A DNA stretch of 64,000 nt from Plumapathes pennacea. Lineage: Eukaryota; Cnidaria; Anthozoa; Antipatharia; Myriopathidae. The translations under genes were made by a program, and so were the position numbers. Where the stretch lies: positions 17,471,069 to 17,535,068 of the forward strand of contig OZ038463.1 of assembly GCA_964036295.1 (NCBI GenBank), written 5' to 3'. This document shows, one piece after another, positions 49,281-57,645 of this stretch (within the stretch, counting starts at the first letter, position 1; each line of letters begins with the position of its first letter). The notes beneath the pieces were generated by a model that saw only the letters and a list, made by a program, of their open reading frames with translations, did not search any database and was not told the DNA's origin.

Positions 49281-49766
49281 ACTAGCCTGGTTATAAAGGA
49301 GTTTTCAAAGCCTCGAGTGTTCTCTGTATAGTTATTATATTACTTAACGTAATAATAGTAGTTTGGTCTGACCAATCCGGACAAAATGCCTCGCTTTCAT
49401 GTTATGTAAATATAGGCATTAGCATTCAAGATGACGTGTCTAGGTAATCGATATGCATAGATTATTATGGGTAAATTTTAAAGATTTAAATATTAATTTA
49501 GTTAGGGATAATTTTGGCGCCAAATTGGTTGGCGCGTTCGATACGTAATATCTTGCGTTTCTAAGGTCAACATGTGGTTTCTAGGTAACCAGTTGGGACA
49601 GATTGCCTCGCTTTCATGTTATGATTGATTGATCAATTTGAGATGCAGGGTAGTTATGGGACGGGTACCGTGGGGAAATTGAAATGAAAATGCACAACAA
49701 AGTGATATTGAAAAAAATTTTTTAATGAACAAAGATATGTGTTATGAAATTTTACATGTAGCAATG
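49281..49766. repeat. Subterminal region with direct repeats
   Basis: Two copies of a roughly 37-bp motif (49369-49406 and 49587-49623), both ending TGCCTCGCTTTCATGTTATG, sit between the BEL target site and the first Polinton gene. They probably belong to the terminal inverted repeat of the Polinton. No gene seen. Confidence 0.55.
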
Positions 49767-49928
49767 TTAATGTTTTATATTGTCAACAATTCCTTTGAGC
49801 GCTTGTTTGCCAAGAAGCTTAGCCATTGATCCAAATGTAGGATTTGGTCCGCTAAGGAACATCGACATAACTTCGGCGACATCGTCAATTTTGCGTCTTT
49901 TGTATTTTCGGACAGCGCCACCCTTCAT
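49767..49928 (-). CDS. Small basic protein with adenovirus-type protease site
   Basis: A 53-residue frame starts MKGGAVRKYKRRK. MKGG/A fits the (M/I/L)xGG/x consensus cut by adenovirus-type proteases, and this element encodes such a protease. The N-terminal half is very basic and the C-terminal half (SMAKLLGKQALKGIVDNIKH) is amphipathic. A DNA-binding core or minor capsid peptide is possible. The start overlaps the stop of the next gene as ATGA. The same frame is open further upstream to 50075, so a longer product is an alternative. Confidence 0.5.
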   Translation of the reverse strand: MKGGAVRKYKRRKIDDVAEVMSMFLSGPNPTFGSMAKLLGKQALKGIVDNIKH

Positions 49929-50239
49929 TCCTCCACTGTCTTTTCTTCCTCGTTTCTGTCTTTGACATCGTGTGGTGACTGTTTGGAATCTGGACGATCG
50001 CATAGTGTTAGTTCGCCTATGGCTCTTGTTATCTCCTCTATGTCTCTTTCTAGTTTGTCTTCGTTTGATGACCATTTTGCATTAAAATCTTTGCAGTGCT
50101 TCTCTACTTTATACAGATCTTGATTATTATGTAGATCTTCCAAGTGTTCTAAGATGTGACCATCATCCCTTTTATCATCATTTACAGTCATACTCGTTGA
50201 ACCGTCCAACACGTTCAGAGAGCTGGATGAAATGAACAT
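49925..50239 (-). CDS. Acidic 104-residue protein, function unknown
   Basis: ATG at 50239, TGA at 49925-49927. Highly charged and probably helical (KLERDIEEITRAIGEL). I recognise no domain. It is the left gene of a divergent pair with the gene at 50459; the shared region holds one copy of a 71-bp-type repeat (50279-50347). Confidence 0.5.
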   Translation of the reverse strand: MFISSSSLNVLDGSTSMTVNDDKRDDGHILEHLEDLHNNQDLYKVEKHCKDFNAKWSSNEDKLERDIEEITRAIGELTLCDRPDSKQSPHDVKDRNEEEKTVEE

Positions 50240-50278
50240 TTGAGTTTGTATTGTTGTATACTTAATAAAAGGTTTGTG

Positions 50279-50347
50279 TCACCTGTCAATCAAAGAAGTG
50301 AGATTGACAGATGTCAATCAAACAAAACTAATAATAGATTATTACGT
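50279..50347. promoter_or_regulatory. Single copy of the 71-bp repeat between divergent genes
   Basis: It matches the third unit of 51607-51819 including the extension ATAGATTATTACGTA. Its core reads CTGTCAATCAAAGAAGTGA then ATTGACAGATGTCAATCA, giving internal inverted TGTCAAT repeats. Position between two divergent ORFs suggests a promoter or origin element. Confidence 0.6.
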
Positions 50348-50458
50348 AAACTGTTATAGTGTTAATAAAAGCAGGCAAAATTAGCTATGCAAAAAAAAGA
50401 AAAAAGGTATTCACGGTTTACCCAGTGACACTTAAAGAGTTGAGAGAGGGAAAAAAAG

Positions 50459-50926
50459 ATGAGTATGTGGAGAAGTTTTCGGCGTGATCGACTTGTTCGG
50501 ACTGATCAAATTCCGACAAGATTTGATCCAGCAAACCAAACCATCTGGGCAGAATGTGTGAAGAATAGTGAACCTATGGATACGTCTGAACCTCTTGACC
50601 AGCCTTGGCCTATTTCCCAAATGTGTCAAACTGTTTCCTTCGGGAAGAACGATGGATATTTTCGACGTGAACAAGATGCTCGGACAGATCAAATTCCGAC
50701 AAGATTTGATCCAGCAAACCAAACCATCTGGGCAGAATGTGTGAAGAATAGTGAACCTATGGATACGTCTGAATCTCCTGATGTGTCTTGGCCGAATCCA
50801 AAAGTAGGTCAACCAGATCCGTTCCAGAAAGCACTTTTTGAGCAAGTTCACAGTCAAGGGCCTTCTTTTTGGACAAATCCCAAACCTGTACCGTCCTGTT
50901 GGAAATATCCTGTACACCGAGCTTAG
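50459..50926 (+). CDS. 155-residue accessory protein with duplicated segment
   Basis: ATG at 50459, stop at 50924-50926. It has two copies of a 31-residue segment (RTDQIPTRFDPANQTIWAE ... EPMDTSE) spaced 61 residues apart; the DNA copies at 50498-50590 and 50681-50773 differ at one base. It is rich in Pro, Trp and Gln at the C-terminus. I recognise no family. It converges on the gene ending at 51030. Confidence 0.6.
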   Translation: MSMWRSFRRDRLVRTDQIPTRFDPANQTIWAECVKNSEPMDTSEPLDQPWPISQMCQTVSFGKNDGYFRREQDARTDQIPTRFDPANQTIWAECVKNSEPMDTSESPDVSWPNPKVGQPDPFQKALFEQVHSQGPSFWTNPKPVPSCWKYPVHRA

Positions 50927-51029
50927 ACATTGTCTTTTGCACCCACCCCATAAATGTGGAGAACAGATAAGAACAATGTTTGTGGATGAAACAAGACAAC
51001 ACAAAATGTACATTCTCTGTTTTTATTGA

Positions 51030-51524
51030 TTAAACTTGAAAAACGTTTCCTTGTTTGTTCTTCGGGGTATATCTAGGTACAAAGTCTTTTTCTTTCTGTG
51101 AGAAGCAGCTGAAGTACATGAATCCATATTCTCGGTTGTCGGACATCGGCAATCCACATACTTTGTTCTTTATGTCCAAATGATCGAGAATGAGAGCGAC
51201 TTTCTTGGATTTGTATCCTCGCAGAGACCATCGTGGGTTTTCATATGGTTCCTGAATATCTTCCTCTTTCAGACAATCCTCGATCGTTTTAATGCTGAGG
51301 TTTGTGATGAATTGATTACATCTGAGTGAGTCACAGAAGATCTTTTCCTGGATGCGAGGGAGTTGGAAGACCAAGCAGACGCTGTATGTGGAGTTAAATA
51401 TCGCATAGTTCTTGCACTGACAATGACGAATGAGGTATCCAACAACTATATACGCAGCTTGGTAGGAGTTTGAATCGAAGAAAACTTTACACCATCGTGT
51501 ATCATTTCCCATTATTGGAGACAT
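51030..51524 (-). CDS. 164-residue accessory protein, unknown
   Basis: ATG at 51524. It begins MSPIMGNDTRWCKVFFDSNS and has scattered Cys and an acidic central part (KEEDIQEPYENPRW). No recognised fold. An AATAAA on the - strand (51022-51027) directly follows the stop. It forms a divergent pair with the gene starting at 51949 across the 71-bp repeat array. Confidence 0.6.
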   Translation of the reverse strand: MSPIMGNDTRWCKVFFDSNSYQAAYIVVGYLIRHCQCKNYAIFNSTYSVCLVFQLPRIQEKIFCDSLRCNQFITNLSIKTIEDCLKEEDIQEPYENPRWSLRGYKSKKVALILDHLDIKNKVCGLPMSDNREYGFMYFSCFSQKEKDFVPRYTPKNKQGNVFQV

Positions 51525-51606
51525 TTTATTTGTTGTTGTTGTCGTTGTAGAAGCAAAGAGATCAAATGCAGAAAAAAGGAGATTGTTAATGTTTTAAATT
51601 ATGAAT

Positions 51607-51819
51607 GCTCACGTCAACTGTCAATCAAAGAAGTGACATTGACAGACGTCAACCAAACAATGAAACTATTGATAGATGCTCACGTCACCTGTCAATCAAA
51701 GAAGTGACATTGACAGATGTCAATCAAACAATGAAACTATTGATAGATGCTCACGTCACCTGTCAATCAAAGAAGTGACATTGACAGATGTCAATCAAAC
51801 AATGAAACTATTAATAGAT
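51607..51819. repeat. Three 71-bp tandem repeats between divergent genes
   Basis: Units start at 51607, 51678 and 51749 (GCTCACGTCA...). Units 2 and 3 are almost identical. Each contains inverted copies of TGTCAAT. A fourth relative is at 50279-50347. Confidence 0.92.
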
Positions 51820-51948
51820 TATTACGTATAGATGATCGAATAGACATACATAAATAGCCAGGAGAATATACTGAATTTGTCGAGTGTTTTTGATTCAAGA
51901 GAGAGAGAGAGAGAGAGAGAGGAAGTAGGAGCAAACAATACGATAATT

Positions 51949-52863
51949 ATGGCCCAAGCACAGATAGAAGCAAGAAAGCGTTCTCTTATAGACCAAGCCT
52001 GGAATGATAGCATTGCTCATATGGGTGAGAAGAAATGGAGAGTAAAGGAAGGAGAGAAGACAGAAGTTATTGTCGAGAAGAAGAAGACCAAGTCAAAACC
52101 TAGACCACAAAAGTCAAAACCTAAGATTGAGAAGAGGAAGAAAAAGATTTTAAAGGCAAAGTCGAAAGTAGAACCTCTCCTCCCAAAGTTGTGCATCAGC
52201 AGCAGTATAGAATCGAGGAAGGAAGAGATGATGACAGTATGCGATGAGTCATTTTATCCTTTGGCTGATTGTCCAGACGGTATACCAGGCTGTGAAGTCT
52301 TGCATGGGGTTCGACTGAAAGATGTGTGTGAAGAACAGTTTAACCACAGAGCCACTGAGCCTAATGAGATCCAACCTCACGATGTAATCATGCGACGAGG
52401 GAAGTTGTCTGTGATACAGTGTTATTGGTCAATCGTTGTTGATGTGGTTTGCGCAGCTCTTGTCCGATATTGCAAGGAAATCTGTGAAGGATGCAAAACT
52501 AATAGCCTAAAGAGACATGACTTGTGTGATTTGACTGTAAAAGTAGTGTGGGTGCAGAATCGTGCTGCGATTCTTCGATTAGTGGATATCCCTTCCTTGG
52601 CGGGAAGATGGGTGTCCGCCACATATTTCAGCTGTGGATTATGTTCTAGTGAGGTGGAAAAAATATTTGGGTTGTTCAATCCTGTTGAAATGATCACAAG
52701 AGGGCTTCCGGATGGAATGTTTGGTGACTGTTATGTGTATGATGACACTGCAAAATGGATGGAACAATTGGATGAACGCATGGTAAAGATTGATCACCCA
52801 GCCAGTTACTGCAGTTTTGACTCGGCTTTGATACCAACGTTGCAAGAACGTCATATAATTTAG
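51949..52863 (+). CDS. 304-residue accessory protein with Lys-rich N-terminus and Cys/His cluster
   Basis: The ATG at 51949 follows a (GA)n tract (51899-51920) and a TATA-like ACATAAATA at about 51848. The N-terminal third is Lys-rich (KKKTKSKPRPQKSKPKIEKR) and suggests nuclear or nucleic-acid association. The C-terminal half has CEGCKTNSLKRHDLCD, a CxxC...HxxxC arrangement that may bind zinc, and ends in a Trp- and Tyr-rich part. Similar Cys-Gly-Cys clusters occur in uncharacterised Polinton-linked proteins, from general recollection only. Function unknown. The frame is open back to a TTG at 51877 but no ATG lies there. Confidence 0.65.
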   Translation: MAQAQIEARKRSLIDQAWNDSIAHMGEKKWRVKEGEKTEVIVEKKKTKSKPRPQKSKPKIEKRKKKILKAKSKVEPLLPKLCISSSIESRKEEMMTVCDESFYPLADCPDGIPGCEVLHGVRLKDVCEEQFNHRATEPNEIQPHDVIMRRGKLSVIQCYWSIVVDVVCAALVRYCKEICEGCKTNSLKRHDLCDLTVKVVWVQNRAAILRLVDIPSLAGRWVSATYFSCGLCSSEVEKIFGLFNPVEMITRGLPDGMFGDCYVYDDTAKWMEQLDERMVKIDHPASYCSFDSALIPTLQERHII

Positions 52864-52905
52864 GACGTATTAAGACTGGAGACATTTATGCTATTTACAT
52901 GTATT

Positions 52906-53772
52906 TTATTTTTTATTGACTCGTGCGATGTGTACATGTCTTCTACATTTGTATTTATTAAACGATACATATTGAAATGGAGACTCCTTTCGCTTGAATC
53001 CTTTACCCACTTGTGGTTTTTGTTGCACTTTACTTCTGGTTCGTTTGCCTATGGCTTCAGAAGTGGCAAATCCTGCCTCTGTAAAGAGTTTGGCTATAGG
53101 GTGGGCTGGGGCATACTCCTTTTTCTTTTGACGTTTTGGAGTTGGTTTCAGTTTTCCTTTAACAGCTTTGTTTAGTTCATCTAAAAAGTTGTCAGAGTCT
53201 GATGAATGAAGAGGTGTGGCAGGGTGTGAAGATGGTTTAAGCTGACTGGTGATTGTGGATAGCAGATCAGATGTCATGGGTGGATGTGTTTTGGGTGATT
53301 TCATGGCAGAGGAGTATGTGGGTGGCGGTGGTAGTAATGGTGGTGGTGGTGGTGGTGGTACAGGTGACGTTAATGAGTTATCTCTGGACTGATGTAAGGT
53401 TGCATTGTGGATTGGTGTCTGGTTGACGCCTATGGCTGGGGAAGGATGAGGCAAGCGTCCAGCAATGCTCAACATATCGACGTTTTGATAGTCTTTGCTT
53501 TTTGGGTTTCCTTTAGCTTTAAGTCTAAAAGCGGGTGGTTTGCTCAAGTGTTGACGATTGAAGTCGTTAAACTCGCCCAATTCATTGAGGAAATCAGAGC
53601 GTTTGTTAACAGTGTCTTGATTTGGGCTAGCTAGGGTATCGTGAAGTCGTTGACCCGCGGCGGCAGGATTGAAGTGTCGTTGTGAAGGCTTCATGCTAAG
53701 TTGATTAATCCATTCTTGAGAGAGGAAGGAGGCAGGGACGACAACCATTGAGGTTCCTTGTGAACTAGTCAT
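52906..53772 (-). CDS. 288-residue Pro-rich structural-type protein
   Basis: ATG at 53772, overlapping the previous gene by 8 bp. It has a polyproline stretch (PVPPPPPPPLLPPPP, about residues 138-152), a Ser/Thr-rich middle and a basic C-terminus (KRQKKKEY, KRTRSK). This composition suggests a scaffold or core protein. It is placed last in the capsid gene cluster and converges on the + gene ending at 52863; AATAAA on the - strand lies at its stop. Confidence 0.65.
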   Translation of the reverse strand: MTSSQGTSMVVVPASFLSQEWINQLSMKPSQRHFNPAAAGQRLHDTLASPNQDTVNKRSDFLNELGEFNDFNRQHLSKPPAFRLKAKGNPKSKDYQNVDMLSIAGRLPHPSPAIGVNQTPIHNATLHQSRDNSLTSPVPPPPPPPLLPPPPTYSSAMKSPKTHPPMTSDLLSTITSQLKPSSHPATPLHSSDSDNFLDELNKAVKGKLKPTPKRQKKKEYAPAHPIAKLFTEAGFATSEAIGKRTRSKVQQKPQVGKGFKRKESPFQYVSFNKYKCRRHVHIARVNKK

Positions 53773-54151
53773 GTTTCTTTTCGCTTATCCGATCGTATAG
53801 GAAGTTTAGTGCAATAGGTATGGCAAATCTTGCTAGGGCCGCTAGTGGGAATCCTCCTGTTTGATTATTACCAGCTAAGAGGGCTTTGATTCGTCTTGGA
53901 CCCGTCCTGTGACAACAGATCGTTGAAAGTCCTTTGCCGATTTGATGGCGAGGGATGCCTTTTATTATCTTTGGTGGAACGGGAATGTTTCCCATCTTAA
54001 CATTTTGCAAGACTTCTTGGATGGCTTGTAATTGACTTGTGCCTGCTCTTTGGAGAAGATTAGGCTGTGTCACGACGCGTCGTAGAAAAGTGGCATGACG
54101 TCGAAGGAGAGGTGTTGGACCATGTCGAAGACGTGTACGTTTTTGTTGCAT
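53765..54151 (-). CDS. 128-residue basic protein with hydrophobic C-terminus
   Basis: ATG at 54151, 40 bp after a TATAAATA on the - strand at 54198-54191. The N-terminus is Arg-rich (RTRLRHGP, RRHATFLRR) and the C-terminus hydrophobic (GGFPLAALARFAIPIAL). That profile fits a minor capsid or membrane-active virion protein, but I cannot assign a family. Confidence 0.62.
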   Translation of the reverse strand: MQQKRTRLRHGPTPLLRRHATFLRRVVTQPNLLQRAGTSQLQAIQEVLQNVKMGNIPVPPKIIKGIPRHQIGKGLSTICCHRTGPRRIKALLAGNNQTGGFPLAALARFAIPIALNFLYDRISEKKHD

Positions 54152-54190
54152 GATTTGTCTTTTTATGCGAGATGATTGAAAGTTTCTTTT

Positions 54191-54198
54191 TATTTATA
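54191..54198 (-). promoter_or_regulatory. TATA box for the 53765-54151 gene
   Basis: TATAAATA on the - strand, 40 bp upstream of the ATG and 5 bp after the ATPase stop. Confidence 0.6.
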
Positions 54199-54202
54199 GG
54201 TT

Positions 54203-54985
54203 TTATCCAAACGATGGTACGAAGACTTGTGTGAATCCTCTCTCAGTGTTTGGTATGATATTAATATGAAGACGATGTTCATCGTTAGTACTCATGTCGA
54301 AGTCGATCATAAAATTTGAGTATGGTTTTCCGTGGGTTTTTTCTTGCAACCAAGCCATGATTTGCCGTACTTGTCTCTTGTTGTAACTGGACTGTAGAAA
54401 ACGTTCAACAACCCGTATATTTCGCATTTCAATAATAAAGATGGCTACAGACACATTGCGAGTAATATCGACAGAATGACGTCCTTGATGATATAGATTT
54501 TGTGTTAACATAAATGCTGTTATGTTTTTATGATGAGACCATTTAGTGAATATATCTAGGACATGACTATCTTGGCTGGCTTCTTTCATGAAATCGTCTA
54601 GAACCAGAATCTGTGTTTCGTCCGATGACACTGTATAGGGGAAATCGCTTTCGATTGACTCTGGTAATCCTTCACGAAGTGTCACCCCCATTTGCGCTAA
54701 CTTAGCATAACCAGGCTGATAGACACCATAATACCACACAACCCGGGTGACGGGATGATGGAAGAAGGTTTGACAGTGATGTATGATATTCATCACTAGC
54801 GTTGTTTTACCACTGTTGGAGGGACCACATACTAAAATGCGTGCAGGATGTTTGAAACGCAGGTTTATTGGCTTAATGAGCTCTGCACCAGGGAGAGATG
54901 TATCAAAGGGAGGAGTCCTGTAGCGTTTCAGATCATTAGTTTTGATATTGGATGATCCAGATTCAATACTTCGCTTCCGCTTCAT
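54203..54985 (-). CDS. ATP: A32/FtsK-HerA-type genome-packaging ATPase
   Basis: A 260-residue protein starting at the ATG at 54985. Walker A GPSNSGKTT (about residues 54-62) and Walker B ILVLDDF (about 126-132) are intact, followed by a sensor-type TQN (AFMLTQNLYHQGR). In Polintons this ATPase is thought to pump DNA into preformed capsids. The frame has no breaks. Its first 35 residues resemble the start of the major capsid protein (SGSSNIK ... PPFDTSLPGAE versus TGSGASKIK ... PPVDTSLFGVE). Confidence 0.92.
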   Translation of the reverse strand: MKRKRSIESGSSNIKTNDLKRYRTPPFDTSLPGAELIKPINLRFKHPARILVCGPSNSGKTTLVMNIIHHCQTFFHHPVTRVVWYYGVYQPGYAKLAQMGVTLREGLPESIESDFPYTVSSDETQILVLDDFMKEASQDSHVLDIFTKWSHHKNITAFMLTQNLYHQGRHSVDITRNVSVAIFIIEMRNIRVVERFLQSSYNKRQVRQIMAWLQEKTHGKPYSNFMIDFDMSTNDEHRLHINIIPNTERGFTQVFVPSFG

Positions 54986-55061
54986 CACGAGAGGTAGGTG
55001 ATACTCGAGTTTAAATGACGATCACAAATGATAGAGTGAGACGGTAGAGTAACAACATTTT

Positions 55062-55069
55062 TATTTATA
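55062..55069 (-). promoter_or_regulatory. TATA box overlapping the protease stop
   Basis: TATAAATA on the - strand includes the TAA stop of the protease (55065-55067) and lies about 77 bp upstream of the ATPase ATG. Confidence 0.5.
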
Positions 55070-55634
55070 GCTTGTGAACATAGCTACAACAGCATTGCCC
55101 TGTACGAGTCGAATCTAAAATGACATTTTGTATATCTAGGCAGACTGATGCAATATGGGCTACTATTGCATCGTTTTGAGCAAAGAAACGATTTGGTATA
55201 ATATCTGGAAGGGTTTCAAAAGAACCCGTTTGACCATATTGAGATGCTACATATATGCAATAATGTCCACAAACATTCGAGTTCAAACTTTGATACGTGT
55301 TTCTGTTTTGTCCCAATGTCTGAAACCGTCGTACTAAATCCTGAAACTATCGGTTTGCGTAGTTGGTTTGAAAGTCTAATCCATAACTGTCAAAGACTTG
55401 CAAATGTGTGGGGGTGTCTGCCCCCAGTAGAAGCCAGTGTTCACCTGGAGATGTGGAGGGTTGTGTATTGACCACCATTATCCATGGACGAAATCGTCCA
55501 GTACGATTGGTTGTGTGGGGATTAGGGATTTGATCACAACCATATGTCCCTCGGAACAGGGAACGGGTTGATGGGAGCGCAGAAAGTACTTGATTCAATT
55601 GATTCGTCCATAGAGCAGGAATTTTTTGAGACAT
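55065..55634 (-). pseudogene. PRO: Adenovirus-type (Ulp1-like) cysteine protease with in-frame TAG
   Basis: The frame starts at the ATG at 55634, 5 bp after the capsid stop, and would run 189 codons. The catalytic set of the family is visible: His in PGEHWLLL (about residue 66), Asp in VFDSYG (82), Gln in TYQSLNS (115) and Cys in SNVCGHYC (122). TAG at 55347-55349 (codon 96) lies between Asp and Cys, with the frame unchanged on both sides, so a single nonsense change inactivates it unless read through. The family role is to cleave capsid precursors during maturation. Confidence 0.87.
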
Positions 55635-55639
55635 GATTT

Positions 55640-57016
55640 CTATGCAGATACGGTGTCATCAAAAAGCACAGAGCCAAGCATGTCAAGTTGAAGTACTGAG
55701 GTGTAGAACAGTAGGAATATGGCTTTCGTCTGGTTTGATGTGACCGGCTCAAATCGCAGTGTGAAGCGTTGGCTACCGTGCGGGAGTTTATAGAGAACGG
55801 GGTCTGTGTAATCATCTCCAGGCGTAAAGTCAAATATATACATGTTGTAGCGTGTGTTAAATGTCTTTTTATCGATTCGGATACCATGCCCTGTGGCCTC
55901 AAACATCTTGATAAAACGTCGATAGGATTCCAAGGGGTCTTTCACTAGATCGATTTCATCCCATCCTCCATCTCCATCGGTCTCAATTTTAACCAGATTG
56001 TTTCTCGTAAAGTGAAAGGGGTTAAGTGATTTGCCATTATTGTTGAAGGGTTTCTCAAAGTATTTCTGTGGTTGTAACATCAAAACAATTCTTTTGGGCA
56101 TAGGGCCTGGAGGAACCACGTCAGTCAAATGATGTTGTCGAAGATTGTCTGGGATTGTAAAGTCTCGCATGACAACATTATCTAATACATAACGGGCTTT
56201 TCCACCCGAGGCACTGGCCAATCGCTTTTCCAATCGTAGGGCATGGGAGGGATTGATCATTGGATGATACAGCATCAGGTAGGGTTTCTCAGCTGTACTT
56301 ACGCTTGCTGTGATGTTAAGGGCATTTGTCATCATCAGTGGCCAATTGTTGCCAAATGGATAGAATTTAATATTGATATTGACTTGAGGTGGGATGTACT
56401 TGTGGGTGGCAAATACAGGAATTTGATTCAGAGGTAGAATAAAGGGTTTGTCACCAGTGTATCCAGGTTCACCGTCACCTCTATCATCAGCTGTAAAGAT
56501 TTTTCGCTGGTTGAACCCATCATTATCCCCTATATCATCATGTGCCGTGTCAATGGGGAGGTAGCCCTGCAGCGCTCCCCATGTTTTCTTGTCGTCGTCT
56601 GACAAGTTAAAGAAAGCTTGAAACCATTGAATGAAAGCAAAGGATTTGGGTGAAGGGGTGGTGACTTGACGTCCATTGATTTTTATCTCTATGTGAGAGA
56701 ACACAGAGAAGGCCATGTTGTTGATCATGCCAACCTTATCGTCACCCCATTCGCCCCCCATTTTTGTCAGGTGAATGTGGAAGTACAAATAAGATCGTGT
56801 CAAATCCATCCATCTCTCCCGGCTGTCTAGATCAAATTCGATCGGATTGATTGCATCATTTATCGGGTACACTTTGCGAGGCTCTACACCAAATAGAGAG
56901 GTATCTACAGGAGGGTCAGTGAAAAGATCTAATCCGTCAGTTTGGATCTTAGCCCCCTTGATCTTGGATGCTCCAGATCCAGTAACTTGCTCAACATGTC
57001 GAATACTCCGCTTCAT
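55640..57016 (-). CDS. PY: Polinton major capsid protein (double jelly-roll)
   Basis: 458 residues, intact. It contains the conserved early segment SRERWMDLTRSYLYFHI, the NNMAFSVFSHIEIKINGR block and a C-terminal YTDPVLYKLPHGSQRFTLRF / LLFYTSVLQLDML region, the arrangement of Polinton PY capsid proteins that form hexons by two jelly-rolls. Length is normal for the family. A TATAAAAT lies 40 bp upstream of the ATG. It has the best-preserved frame of the capsid cluster together with the ATPase. Confidence 0.88.
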   Translation of the reverse strand: MKRSIRHVEQVTGSGASKIKGAKIQTDGLDLFTDPPVDTSLFGVEPRKVYPINDAINPIEFDLDSRERWMDLTRSYLYFHIHLTKMGGEWGDDKVGMINNMAFSVFSHIEIKINGRQVTTPSPKSFAFIQWFQAFFNLSDDDKKTWGALQGYLPIDTAHDDIGDNDGFNQRKIFTADDRGDGEPGYTGDKPFILPLNQIPVFATHKYIPPQVNINIKFYPFGNNWPLMMTNALNITASVSTAEKPYLMLYHPMINPSHALRLEKRLASASGGKARYVLDNVVMRDFTIPDNLRQHHLTDVVPPGPMPKRIVLMLQPQKYFEKPFNNNGKSLNPFHFTRNNLVKIETDGDGGWDEIDLVKDPLESYRRFIKMFEATGHGIRIDKKTFNTRYNMYIFDFTPGDDYTDPVLYKLPHGSQRFTLRFEPVTSNQTKAIFLLFYTSVLQLDMLGSVLFDDTVSA

Positions 57017-57056
57017 TGTCAGATGATAATGATGTATGAGATTAAAGGATCGTCTT

Positions 57057-57064
57057 ATTTTATA
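57057..57064 (-). promoter_or_regulatory. TATA box for the major capsid gene
   Basis: TATAAAAT on the - strand, about 40 bp upstream of the ATG at 57016 and within the 130-bp gap after the core-protein gene. Confidence 0.65.
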
Positions 57065-57146
57065 CCTTCTCCCTCCGATTCAAATACAAAAGACACATAC
57101 AAGGATTGGAAGAACAAAAACAATTTTATTTCCTCATATATGTTAT

Positions 57147-57611
57147 TTACATGAATACGTTGTTATCCCAAGATCCTACAAATGGTGGAGGGCGTTGGAC
57201 ATTTACTGTTTTTCTGGCAGACCTTTTAAGACCTTTAGAACCTTTTCGACCTGATCCTGACTGCATCGCTATCTTTAAAGCCTTTGTTAGGTTTGCTTTC
57301 CCAATGTTAAGTGTCCGTTTTCCTAGACGTTTAGCTCTGGTTTTAATCGTTCTTTTTATTGGTGCCCCACCAACGACATCATGGATGGCACCCTGTGCTT
57401 CTGACAAACCAGCCTTCAATAGTTGTTTACCCACGTCTTTCGCTAAAGGTACAAACCGACGCCTCGCACGACGTGCAAATGATCCTAGCCCTCGACCCCG
57501 TTGAGGTGTTACGGTAATGGGGCCTTGGGTTAGAAAAGGTCGCATTCCACGACCCAGCTGAGGGTAAGCAATTACGCCAACGTGACGGTTATATCTGTTC
57601 ATTGACCTCAT
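57147..57611 (-). CDS. Basic core-like protein, 154 residues
   Basis: The ATG at 57611 is chosen because a TATATAA lies 38 bp upstream and the upstream gene ends at 57646; the frame is open further upstream but without ATG. The protein is very basic (RGLGSFARRARRRFVPLAK, IKRTIKTRAKRLGKR) with Gly-Gly sites. That suggests a DNA-condensing core protein or minor virion component. It sits between the minor and major capsid genes. AATAAA on the - strand follows near 57121. Confidence 0.68.
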   Translation of the reverse strand: MRSMNRYNRHVGVIAYPQLGRGMRPFLTQGPITVTPQRGRGLGSFARRARRRFVPLAKDVGKQLLKAGLSEAQGAIHDVVGGAPIKRTIKTRAKRLGKRTLNIGKANLTKALKIAMQSGSGRKGSKGLKRSARKTVNVQRPPPFVGSWDNNVFM

Positions 57612-57645
57612 TGTGATAACAATACGAGTTCTGTTAGATGTGATC

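Noticed and set aside
51607-51819. CRISPR-like array
   Set aside because: Whole 71-bp units repeat without variable spacers, and the context is eukaryotic.
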